Positions 1 through 6,782 of a stretch of 64,000 nt of DNA are shown here, piece after piece (positions within the stretch are counted from its first letter, which is position 1; each line of letters begins with the position of its first letter). Below the pieces are notes generated by a model that worked only from the letters and a program-made list of their open reading frames with translations, was not told the origin of the DNA and searched no databases. The position numbers and the translations under genes were made by a program. The DNA is from Gemmatimonas phototrophica (GTDB lineage: Bacteria > Latescibacterota > UBA2968 > UBA8231). The stretch is from the NCBI GenBank assembly GCA_945861755.1, contig CAMAVQ010000008.1, forward strand, positions 1-64,000, read 5' to 3'.

Positions 1-148
1 CGGAAAAACGATGGCAGCGACTGCACGGCTATCGGCTCCTCGACCAAGTCATCGCCGGTGTAGTATTCGTTGATGGCGAACTGAAAAACGCGGCTTGATC
101 ATGCAGGATACGCTCACCCCACATCCACAACATTTGACAAAAGCTCTC
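1..148 (+). mobile_element. Right end of a probable IS256-family insertion sequence
   Basis: Seen: the first ~98 bases encode the C-terminal end of a transposase-like protein, followed by ~50 noncoding bases ending near CACAACATTTGACAAAAGC, which looks like an insertion-sequence terminal repeat. The acyltransferase frame read from the right makes sense up to about position 150 and then turns into nonsense, which places the junction near 148. Inference: an IS inserted in the acyltransferase gene, with the rest of the element left of the window. The family call rests on recall of similar ends, not on a search. Confidence 0.55.
3..98 (+). CDS. Transposase C-terminal fragment (IS256/mutator type), cut by window edge
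   Basis: The plus frame reads EKRWQRLHGYRLLDQVIAGV, then VFVDGELKNAA and a TGA stop. A tail of the form RWxxLxGxxxLxxVIxGVxFVDG is characteristic of mutator-type transposases. Only 31 residues lie in the window, too few for the ORF track. The catalytic domain would be to the left. Family assignment is moderately confident; identity as a transposase tail is supported by its position at the point where the neighbouring gene is broken. Confidence 0.55.
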   Translation, partial: EKRWQRLHGYRLLDQVIAGVVFVDGELKNAA

Positions 149-894
149 AGGGTCATCAGCGCTTTGCGACCCCAATCCCCGAGGGGCGAGTCCTCGTCCT
201 GAAAGTATTCGGGGTAGAGCACCCGAAAGAGCAGACCGAAATGGAAACGCCGCGCCTCATCGGGGGTTGAGCCCGCCAAACCCGCTGCTACTCGCTCCTG
301 GTCCTTGGCCGGCAACTTGATGCCCGCCAGATCCGCCGCCGCAAAAAGATCGGGCCGGCCCAATTCGTTGTTGAGGGCGTCGATGACTGCATTCCTGCCG
401 CTCTCGTCGAGGGTGTCACCCCCGGCGGTTTTGGCGAGGGCCTGCTGCACCGGCAAAGGCAAGCCCTCCCAGAGCCGACGGCGGGAAACGGGCTGCTCGC
501 CATCTGCCGGCGGGCTCAGGCGCCGGCCCAGTTCTGGCCAGTCCTCGATATACTGGGCCTTGAGCCGTTCGGGTTCCCACCCACCGCTGTTGAACAGAGA
601 GAACAGGGGCATCAGCAGGACCGAAAAGAAGACCACCGGCAGCAATCGGGAAGCGGCCTGCCTTTTGAGAAAGGCTCCCAGCGGCGGCAGGTCGGACGCG
701 GAGCGGGCCAGGAAACCGGCCAGCACCACGAAGAGCGGCATGTGGAACGCGTAGATCAGCTTCTGCTGCGCCAGGGCAGTCTGGTTGCCCTGGTCGTACA
801 CCCTTTCCACGAAATGTCCGTAGAAGACCAGAAACATGCCGCAGGCTTTGGCAGTGTCGAGCCACTCGATGCGAGGTCGGGAGGAGTGCTCCAT
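49..894 (-). pseudogene. Acyltransferase-3 (OafA/YrhL-like) membrane protein, 3' end interrupted by IS
   Basis: The N-terminus has the acyltransferase-3 hallmarks: RIEWLDTAKACGMFLVFYGH carries the R-x-x-x-LD and membrane-embedded His of the first helix, and HMPLFVVLAGF matches the second conserved block. Members of this family move acetyl or other acyl groups onto sugars or lipids at the cytoplasmic membrane. Only ~248 residues are native; family members usually have 350-400 aa and ~10 membrane helices. The last ~33 residues of the ORF are read inside the IS end and are not native. A long hydrophilic stretch at roughly residues 105-245 is unusual for the family. The gene is last in a minus-strand group with the VOC gene, ssb and the HTH gene. 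Loss of function is inferred. Confidence 0.7.
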
Positions 895-993
895 CTCAAC
901 TTTCCTTGTTGCGGGGAGAGATCCGGGATAGGGGTTCTCCCAACAAGGTAGGGCAGACGAACCTCGGCTGAAAGAGCCAGGACTGGATGGAGT

Positions 994-1371
994 TCAAACC
1001 TGCTGGCCGAAGCAGAAACACACCCCGTAGGGCTCCCTGGCGAAGCAAACGCGGTATTGTTTCCCCTCGTGTTCGTCTAGCCGGATGGGCGTCGGCTCGA
1101 TGCCTTTGGCCTCCAGTTCCCGCAGCAACGCCTCCACGTCGCCGACGGCGAAGTAGCAGCTGGCCTGCTCCGGGTCCTGGCCGTTTTCCGCCAGGCCGAT
1201 CCGGGCCTCATCCCGCCGCAGCACTGCCTGCTTCTCTTCACGGCTCACCACCGAGAAGCCCAGGACCTGGGTGTAATAGCCGATGGCCGGACCTAGGTGT
1301 TTCACCGGCAGATTGTTCACATCGGTATCGCCGATGGGATAGACCCCGCTGAAGAAAACGCCGCCACTCAT
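994..1371 (-). CDS. VOC (glyoxalase/bleomycin resistance) family protein
   Basis: 125 aa, the usual size of a single-module vicinal-oxygen-chelate protein with two beta-alpha-beta-beta-beta units. The first unit holds VKHLGPAIGYYTQVLGFSVV, with the typical metal-ligand His before a helix that ends in YY..VLGF. The second unit ends PYGVCFCFGQQV. The family includes glyoxalases, ring-cleaving dioxygenases and drug-binding proteins, and the substrate cannot be read from the sequence. It starts 24 nt after the ssb stop and is probably cotranscribed with it. Confidence 0.8.
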   Translation of the reverse strand: MSGGVFFSGVYPIGDTDVNNLPVKHLGPAIGYYTQVLGFSVVSREEKQAVLRRDEARIGLAENGQDPEQASCYFAVGDVEALLRELEAKGIEPTPIRLDEHEGKQYRVCFAREPYGVCFCFGQQV

Positions 1372-1395
1372 CTCGTGCTCCTCGTTTAGGTGCGC

Positions 1396-1830
1396 TTAGA
1401 AAGGCAGTTCAGCCGCCACTTCTTCGACCCCTTCGCCCGCCGCAGGCCGGGATTCCTGCCGGACATAGTCCAGATCTAGTTCGGCCGGGCCACTGGGTGA
1501 ATCTAAGATCTGCAGGTCGCTGACCACCACCTCGGTCATGTAGTGCCGTTGGCCTTTGACGTCCTCCCAGGAACGGGTCTGGAGCTTGCCTTCCACGTAC
1601 ACCTTGCTGCCCCGGCGCAGGTACTGGCCGGCAATTTCGGCCAGCCGGCGCCACAGCACCAGCCGGTGCCATTCGGTGCGCTCCCGCCGCTCGCCGCTCT
1701 TGTCGGTCCAATTGTCGCTGGTGGCCAGACTGACGGTGACCACTTGGGTGCCAGCGGGGGTAAAGCGGGTCTCGGGGTCTGCCCCGAGGTTGCCGAGCAG
1801 AGTGACTTTATTGACGCTGTTGCGCGACAT
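1396..1830 (-). CDS. ssb: Single-stranded DNA-binding protein
   Basis: 144 aa with a full N-terminal OB fold: [20 protein letters not shown] opens the fold, and [20 protein letters not shown] and [13 protein letters not shown] are signature SSB strands. It binds ssDNA in replication, repair and recombination, normally as a tetramer. The C-terminal tail is short and ends EEVAAELPF, an acidic tip with terminal Pro-Phe as used to dock partner proteins, although less acidic than the DDDIPF of E. coli. An AAGGAAAA ribosome-binding site precedes the ATG. It lies 127 nt downstream of the small HTH gene, so it may also have its own promoter. Confidence 0.95.
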   Translation of the reverse strand: MSRNSVNKVTLLGNLGADPETRFTPAGTQVVTVSLATSDNWTDKSGERRERTEWHRLVLWRRLAEIAGQYLRRGSKVYVEGKLQTRSWEDVKGQRHYMTEVVVSDLQILDSPSGPAELDLDYVRQESRPAAGEGVEEVAAELPF

Positions 1831-1957
1831 AGCTGTTTTCCTTGCTGCGCTAGGGGGTTTGCCGCGGGTCGGCGCCCGGTTCCAAGATATTAGTTGAGAG
1901 TGGCACCCCCGCTACAGTGATGCGGCGTTGCGGCTGCGTTTTGAGGACGGGCCCCTG

Positions 1958-2155
1958 TTATTCTTTGGGATCGGTGAAGGAACGCCTGAAGCTCTGGTGG
2001 TGCTGACGCTTGCGGCTCTGCGGCGTGGGAATGCCGAAACGGCGACAGAGCCGACCGAAACTGCCCGGGGCAATACCCAAGGCCAGACCGGCGTCGCGGT
2101 TGCTGGTATAGATCCGTGCGGCCCGCTCGATGCGTTCCTTGTCGATCTTGTTCAT
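1958..2155 (-). CDS. Small helix-turn-helix protein, putative DNA-binding regulator
   Basis: 65 aa from the second ATG. GGGAGG is only 2 nt from the first ATG (2161) but ~8 nt from this one, so I chose MNKIDKERIE. The segment IERAARIYTSNRDAGLALGI followed by PGSFGRLCRRFGIPTP has the length and pattern of a homeodomain-like HTH with a basic C-terminal tail (QSRKRQHHQ). No family was recognised. It directly follows the 59-aa membrane protein and sits under a promoter overlapped by a perfect palindrome, so autoregulation is an attractive inference. The track ORF extends to 2278 through the neighbouring gene and is too long. Confidence 0.6.
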   Translation of the reverse strand: MNKIDKERIERAARIYTSNRDAGLALGIAPGSFGRLCRRFGIPTPQSRKRQHHQSFRRSFTDPKE

Positions 2156-2172
2156 GGCCATATCCTCCCTTT

Positions 2173-2352
2173 TTAGGCCAGGTGCTCGATGAAATGGAGA
2201 CTGGTGATGATCAGTATGCCCGCCAGCAGGGGTGCCCCCAGCAAGTGGGACATCCGGGCCAGACCGTAGAACGCACACACCATCCCCGCCGCGATGCAGT
2301 AGAGCAAGCCGTTGTCAGCCAGTTCCCGCCTCCAGCTCTTGCGCTCTTCCAT
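2173..2352 (-). CDS. 59-residue predicted membrane protein (below ORF-track cutoff)
   Basis: The ORF begins MEERKSWRRELADNGLLYCI and ends LHFIEHLA. A strong GGAGGG site lies 6 nt before the ATG. The basic, polar N-terminus is followed by two hydrophobic stretches (LLYCIAAGMVCAFYGLA and LLAGILIITSLHFI), consistent with a small two-helix inner-membrane protein. No homologue was recognised. The stop is 17 nt before the start of the HTH gene, which supports one transcript. The well-placed ribosome-binding site and near-consensus promoter upstream make a real gene likely. Confidence 0.65.
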   Translation of the reverse strand: MEERKSWRRELADNGLLYCIAAGMVCAFYGLARMSHLLGAPLLAGILIITSLHFIEHLA

Positions 2353-2389
2353 GGGTGCTCCCTCCGCGATATGAGGTTTCGAGGCATTA

Positions 2390-2399
2390 AGTACGTACT
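2390..2399. promoter_or_regulatory. Palindrome AGTACGTACT, possible accessory operator
   Basis: A self-complementary 10-mer just downstream of the promoter for the small membrane protein/HTH genes. It is preceded by CATTAAGTA, a word that recurs at the start of the adjacent larger palindrome. This could be a second, weaker site for the same regulator. The sequence is seen; the function is inferred. Confidence 0.3.
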
Positions 2400-2406
2400 C
2401 TCATTA

Positions 2407-2424
2407 AGTATACATTAGTATACT
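2407..2424. promoter_or_regulatory. Perfect inverted repeat AGTATAC-ATTA-GTATACT overlapping a -10 box
   Basis: Two perfect 7-nt arms are separated by ATTA. The right arm contains the minus-strand -10 element TATACT, so a dimeric protein bound here would block RNA polymerase. The first gene clusters downstream include a small HTH protein that could be the cognate repressor. The palindrome and its position are seen; the repressor link is inferred. Confidence 0.55.
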
Positions 2425-2445
2425 AAACAGATGTGCAGCTGTCAA
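2417..2445 (-). promoter_or_regulatory. Sigma70-type promoter TTGACA-17-TATACT
   Basis: On the minus strand, TTGACA (2445-2440) is followed after exactly 17 nt by TATACT (2422-2417), a near-consensus housekeeping promoter. It points at the 59-aa membrane protein at 2352 and the HTH, ssb and VOC genes beyond it. It sits right after the terminator of the upstream glycosyltransferase gene. Confidence 0.7.
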
Positions 2446-2446
2446 G

Positions 2447-2485
2447 CAAAAAAACAGGGCCTCCGGAAAGAATTCCAGAAGCCCT
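2447..2485 (-). terminator. Rho-independent terminator after the GT-C gene
   Basis: AGGGC and GCCCT arms (2456-2485) form an imperfect hairpin with inner pairs TC/GA and GGAA/TTCC. On the minus strand it is followed at once by a T run (2454-2447). It lies 24 nt past the stop of the GT-C gene and ends the four-gene amidase operon. Confidence 0.75.
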
Positions 2486-2508
2486 ATTTGCTATTTATTT
2501 ACAGTATT

Positions 2509-4056
2509 TTACATATGACCCCAGACGAGCTTGTACACCACCAGCCTATCCCCTGCACAAACCGTGTTGTGCTCGATGGTGATCTCGTATACTGGCTGGA
2601 GGAGATTGCCTTCCTGGGCCAGGTGCGGATACCAGTTGGGCAGCATCACCATATAATCTGGCCTTTCGTGCTCCAGGAAGCGCCGCACCCCCTCATCGGC
2701 CAGACCACCCACCGGCAGAAACGCCAGGGCCCGCGGGGTGACCAAGCCGGTGGTGTCCAGCAGCCGGCGCCCCGAGAAGTAAGCGATAGCGCCCACATCG
2801 TGGCTGGCGATCACCGCCCCTGGCGGCGTGTTTGCTGCCAACCATTTGCCCATGGACACATGCATGTCCTCGATGTTGGTCACATTCCACCCATAGGTCT
2901 GGGCGTACCTGGGCAGGGCGATCAGCAACTGCAGGAACACCAGTCCCCAAACCGCTGGCCCGCCCCAGCGCTCCAGCCGGCGCCAGCGGGCAAAATCCCG
3001 CCCTTCGGCCAAGAGCTGCCAGGCCCAGCGCAGCCCCAGCAGGCCGGCCAGGGTGATCAGGGGAATCAGATGGGCCGCATAACGCCCGTGCTGAAAGAGC
3101 GCCCCCTTGAAGGGTGCCAGCATCCCCTTGAGCAGGGGAAAACTGAGCAGCACCAGCAGGATCAGCCAGGAGGCCCGCTTTTGCCGCAGCAGGAACAGGA
3201 ATCCCAGGGGCGCCAGGCCGGCCAACAACAGATTATTCTCGGCGCTGAAGGCCACCAGCTCCTGGGCCTGCAAGAGCGGGTAGTAAAACAGCACCTTCGC
3301 CACCCGCATCCAATCCCCAGCGGCCAGAGCCCCGGTCAAACCGTAGGGCCCGACCTTGGCGTAAAAGGTGTTGGGTAGAGGTTTGCCGAGGGTCAGGAGG
3401 TTAAAGGCGGCAAAAGGCACCAGCAGCGCGGCGTAGAGCCCCAGGTGTTTCCAGGGAAGAGCATGGCCCAGGTGCCAACGGTCGATCAGTACCAGGGGGA
3501 AGAGCAGCAGGCATTCGGGCCGGGCCAGGGCCGCCAGGGCCAGGGCCGCGGTGCCCCACCCGCAGGGGGCTCGTTCTAGGGTCTCCAGATGTCGGCAACA
3601 GCCGTACATGGCCAGCGCCGTGTAGAGCATCACCTCCATGCCCGAGAGGCTGCCCCACACCAGGCGCGGGGTGAGCACCACCACCAGCCCTCCCGCCAGG
3701 GCCCAGCCTCGCTCCAGCCCCAGGCTGCGGCCCAGGCGCAGGACCAGCAGACCGGTGAGCCACAGCAGGCCCACCCCCAGGGCCTTGGCGCTCCACACCA
3801 CCTCCCAGGGCAGCCAGAAAAGCAGCGCCAGCACCAGGGTCCACAGGGGCGCGGTGGAGGCCGAGACCACCTCCCCCGGATTAAAAGAGAACCCCTGCCC
3901 GTGGACCAGGTTGCGGGCAAACTGCAGGTGGATCCAGGAATCGTCGAGCGGAAAACCCCAGCGGCCGGCCAGCAGGTGTTCCTGCCAGAGGAAGAGCCCG
4001 GCCGCTGCCAGCGCGGCGAGGGCCAAGAGCAGACCCTCAGATCTGCGCCAGGGCAT
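2509..4056 (-). CDS. GT-C family membrane glycosyltransferase
   Basis: About 515 aa with roughly ten hydrophobic segments. The first membrane helix is followed by FPLDDSWIHLQFARNLVHGQ, the acidic DD motif and IHLQFARN pattern of GT-C enzymes that use polyprenyl-phosphate sugar donors and act on the outer face of the cytoplasmic membrane. The polar C-terminal part (from about MHVSMGKWLAANTPPGAVIA) resembles the periplasmic domain of arabinosyl- or mannosyltransferase-like members. I prefer the ATG at 4056, which has GGAG 10 nt upstream; the ATG at 4074 is also possible. Either start overlaps the end of the PLP gene, which implies translational coupling. Donor and acceptor cannot be predicted. 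Confidence 0.75.
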   Translation of the reverse strand: MPWRRSEGLLLALAALAAAGLFLWQEHLLAGRWGFPLDDSWIHLQFARNLVHGQGFSFNPGEVVSASTAPLWTLVLALLFWLPWEVVWSAKALGVGLLWLTGLLVLRLGRSLGLERGWALAGGLVVVLTPRLVWGSLSGMEVMLYTALAMYGCCRHLETLERAPCGWGTAALALAALARPECLLLFPLVLIDRWHLGHALPWKHLGLYAALLVPFAAFNLLTLGKPLPNTFYAKVGPYGLTGALAAGDWMRVAKVLFYYPLLQAQELVAFSAENNLLLAGLAPLGFLFLLRQKRASWLILLVLLSFPLLKGMLAPFKGALFQHGRYAAHLIPLITLAGLLGLRWAWQLLAEGRDFARWRRLERWGGPAVWGLVFLQLLIALPRYAQTYGWNVTNIEDMHVSMGKWLAANTPPGAVIASHDVGAIAYFSGRRLLDTTGLVTPRALAFLPVGGLADEGVRRFLEHERPDYMVMLPNWYPHLAQEGNLLQPVYEITIEHNTVCAGDRLVVYKLVWGHM

Positions 4057-5164
4057 CCAGAAAGCGCTCCACATCGTCGCTGCTGTTGTACAGATGCCCC
4101 GAGACCCGCACCCGCCCGAATTCCCCCCACACTAGGACCTGACTCTTGGCCAGTTGCTGCTGTAGGCCCTTGGCATCCTCGTCCAGAAAGCAGGTGTTGC
4201 CCGATCGGGCCGCGTACCGCGAGGGCGAGATGACCGTGCGCCCAGCCTTCTGCAGCCCAACGTCGAGGTACTCGGACAAGCTCCTATCATGGGCTTCGAT
4301 ACGCTCCATGCCCAGATCGAGCAGGATCTGGAGGGCCCGGTCGAGAAACATCACCACCACCATGGCCGGATTCCCCGGCTCCAGCTTTTCGGGCATGGGT
4401 TTGAGATCTACCTCCGGGTGGCGCTCAGCCCGCTGGATCGGCCACACCGCCAGGTTGTGCCAGCCAAAGGAACTCTCCCCGGTGCGCTCCTCGGCCCGCT
4501 CGCTCAGGTAACAGGGCGCCACGCCGTGGGTAGCCAGCATCCACTTGTAGGAGCTGCTGAGACACAGATCGGCCAGCCCGGCGGACACCTGCACTGCCCC
4601 CGAAGCGTGGGTGGCGTCCACCGCCAACAGGGTGTCCTTGCCTTTCAGGCCGGCGGACAACTGCTCGATATCCAAATTCTGCCCGGTGTAGAAACTCACC
4701 TGGCTCACCGCCAGCACCCGGGTGCGCTCGTCCACCGCTGCCAGCAAGTCCTCCTCGTCCACCTCCCAGTCCTGGTGCGCCACCATGCGCACTTCCACCC
4801 CCATCTCGCGCAGGTTGCGCCAGGCGTAGGCCACTGAGGGGAATTCGAGGTTGGTGGTCACCACGTTGTCCCCTGGCTGCCACTCCAACCCGCGCGCCAG
4901 CCAACTCATACCCTCGGCCGCCGATGGCATGAAGGCCACCCTTTGGGCCGGCACGCCCCACAAGCGCCCCATTTTCTCTCTGCAGGCCTCACCCCGGGCG
5001 TAAATCAGACGCCGGCCCTCGTCTCCCCCGCTCTTGAGCCGGGCGAATTCGGCGTACACCTCTCCATGGGCCTTCAGCCAGGGGGATTCCCCCCCGGTAC
5101 ACAGATGGGTCAAGCCTTCTAGGCCCACAAAGGCCTCGGGGGAAAGCAGGGGATCGATGTTCAT
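4037..5164 (-). CDS. Class V aminotransferase-fold PLP enzyme
   Basis: 375 aa from an ATG with AAGGAGG 7 nt upstream; the start overlaps the amidohydrolase stop (ATGA). The fold-type I signatures are present: VDATHASGA near residue 183 carries the cofactor-ring Asp, and SSSYKWMLATHG has the Schiff-base Lys at about 207. The sequence is closer to the isopenicillin-N-epimerase/cysteine-lyase-like branch than to IscS, and it lacks the Cys-loop of a desulfurase. The reaction could be epimerisation, desulfuration or lyase chemistry on an amino acid. The neighbouring amidase and amidohydrolase suggest work on a nitrogen-containing substrate. The track ORF start at 5992 is a shadow extension. Confidence 0.8.
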   Translation of the reverse strand: MNIDPLLSPEAFVGLEGLTHLCTGGESPWLKAHGEVYAEFARLKSGGDEGRRLIYARGEACREKMGRLWGVPAQRVAFMPSAAEGMSWLARGLEWQPGDNVVTTNLEFPSVAYAWRNLREMGVEVRMVAHQDWEVDEEDLLAAVDERTRVLAVSQVSFYTGQNLDIEQLSAGLKGKDTLLAVDATHASGAVQVSAGLADLCLSSSYKWMLATHGVAPCYLSERAEERTGESSFGWHNLAVWPIQRAERHPEVDLKPMPEKLEPGNPAMVVVMFLDRALQILLDLGMERIEAHDRSLSEYLDVGLQKAGRTVISPSRYAARSGNTCFLDEDAKGLQQQLAKSQVLVWGEFGRVRVSGHLYNSSDDVERFLDALAQI

Positions 5165-6780
5165 GCCTGGCCTCCTTGCGGCAGCTGCGCGCGTTCGATG
5201 AGGTGTCTGAAATTCTCTCCGAGAATCTTCTTTTTGCTCGACAGGGGCAGATCCGCCCACACCACCCACCCCAACTGCTGCCGGGGATCGCGCATGGGTG
5301 CATCCGTGCCGAAAAGCACGTGTTCGTCGTCGGTGGCGCTGACCAAGTACTCGACGATCCGGTTGCACACCGGAGTGAGGGTCAGTTCGGCGTACACGTT
5401 GGGGTGTTGCCGGATACAGGCGGCCACCTCCTCGGCAAACTCGTAACTGCCCCCGGAATGGGCAATGACCCAGCTCAGCTGCGGGTAACGCGCTGCCAAC
5501 CGGCCCACCGCCGGCACCCCGCCGGTGTGCGGGGCCAGGTGCAGCAAGGCGTAGAGCTGATGGGCATTCCCAAACTCCCACCAGGGCATAAAACCCTCGT
5601 CCTCGTAGGAGAGGTTCATACGCACATAGGGCTTGAGCCCGATGAAGCCCTGCTCCACATGGCGTTTGTGGATCTCGGCGTCCATCGCGGCCCGGCTCAT
5701 GTGGGTGGGGTCGATCACCGCCAACCCTGTGATCTCCTCGCCGAAACGCTGCATCGCCCGCCAGACGACTTCGTTGCCATCCTCGGCGTCGGTACACACC
5801 GGCCCGTGCCAGCTCATCAGGGCGATGCGATCGATACCGCACCAGTGGTTCACTTCGATCATGCCCTCGGCATCGCCCCGGTACATGATATAGTTGCCGC
5901 CTGCCGCCTGCCCGCCCTCGTGCAAGACATGGGCGTGGGCATCGAAGACAAAGACCGACTGGGGCCGCCCGGCCCGCGCGTCTGCCACACACACATCCTC
6001 GGGCCGGCGCGCCGGAGCTTCCTGGGCCGGCCCCTGTCCTTTGAGCAGCCGGCGCAAATTCTCCCCGGCGATGCGCCGTTTGCTGACCTCGGGCAATTGG
6101 GCGTAATCGACAAAAATGCGTGCTGCCCCCGGCGACTTCTCGGTGCCCCCGGTGCCAAAGAGCAGGCGCTCGTCGCCGAACTGGGCGGCGTACACCTCCA
6201 GCCCTCGGTTGATCTGATACCCCGAGAATTCGAGGTGCAGGTTCTCATGTAATTCCATCAGCCGGTGCACATGGCGCTGGTGCGGCCATATCGCGTCGGT
6301 CAGCAGCACGGGCAGGCGCGGATAACGCCGCAAGAGGTCGTGGAAGACCGCGAAATAGTCCTGCCCACCCACCCAGCCCGGATCGACCAGGGTGAGCACC
6401 TGCGCCTCCTGCAGCGCCGCAAAGGTGGGCCCCATCACCTGCTCGTGCAGGGAATAATTGCCCGGCACCAAACGCACCGCCCGCACCCCGGCCTCTTCCA
6501 TGGCCCGCAGCATCTCTTCGCCAGTATCGTACCAGTCGGGCTGGCCCAGGGGCAGGATGCTCCACACCGGGAAGAGCCGGCCCGGCGCCTTTTCGATCTC
6601 GGCGTGTAAGCGGGCATTGCCGTAGCGCGGGTCGTAGGAATGGGCCAGCATGTGGCTGACCAGGGAGCCGGCGACTTCGGCCAGGTCCAGATCCTCCAGC
6701 CATTGCTCGGTAGACCAGCGGGTGCGTTTGTGCTTCTGGGGGCGTTGGCCGATCTTGGCGTTGCAGTCGAAATAGAGCAT
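5161..6780 (-). CDS. Twin-domain amidohydrolase-2 family protein
   Basis: 539 aa, about twice the usual amidohydrolase-2 length, built from two tandem TIM-barrel modules. The C-terminal module (from ~residue 276) has the metal motif FDAHAH (His 282 and 284), VIAHSGG and LFGTDAP, so it should be a working metal-dependent hydrolase or decarboxylase. The N-terminal module opens with FDCNAKIG where HxH is expected and has LFGTGG where FGTD is expected, so its catalytic residues look lost. The ATG is 2 nt after the stop of the DMFA2-like gene. The substrate is unknown; it may be a product released by the upstream amidase. The track ORF to 7014 is an extension. Confidence 0.85.
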   Translation of the reverse strand: MLYFDCNAKIGQRPQKHKRTRWSTEQWLEDLDLAEVAGSLVSHMLAHSYDPRYGNARLHAEIEKAPGRLFPVWSILPLGQPDWYDTGEEMLRAMEEAGVRAVRLVPGNYSLHEQVMGPTFAALQEAQVLTLVDPGWVGGQDYFAVFHDLLRRYPRLPVLLTDAIWPHQRHVHRLMELHENLHLEFSGYQINRGLEVYAAQFGDERLLFGTGGTEKSPGAARIFVDYAQLPEVSKRRIAGENLRRLLKGQGPAQEAPARRPEDVCVADARAGRPQSVFVFDAHAHVLHEGGQAAGGNYIMYRGDAEGMIEVNHWCGIDRIALMSWHGPVCTDAEDGNEVVWRAMQRFGEEITGLAVIDPTHMSRAAMDAEIHKRHVEQGFIGLKPYVRMNLSYEDEGFMPWWEFGNAHQLYALLHLAPHTGGVPAVGRLAARYPQLSWVIAHSGGSYEFAEEVAACIRQHPNVYAELTLTPVCNRIVEYLVSATDDEHVLFGTDAPMRDPRQQLGWVVWADLPLSSKKKILGENFRHLIERAQLPQGGQA

Positions 6781-6782
6781 GC

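Noticed and set aside
49-148. C-terminal tail KCCGCGVSVSCM of the acyltransferase ORF as a metal-binding motif
   Set aside because: These codons are read inside the IS end on the strand opposite to the transposase, so the Cys cluster is an accident.
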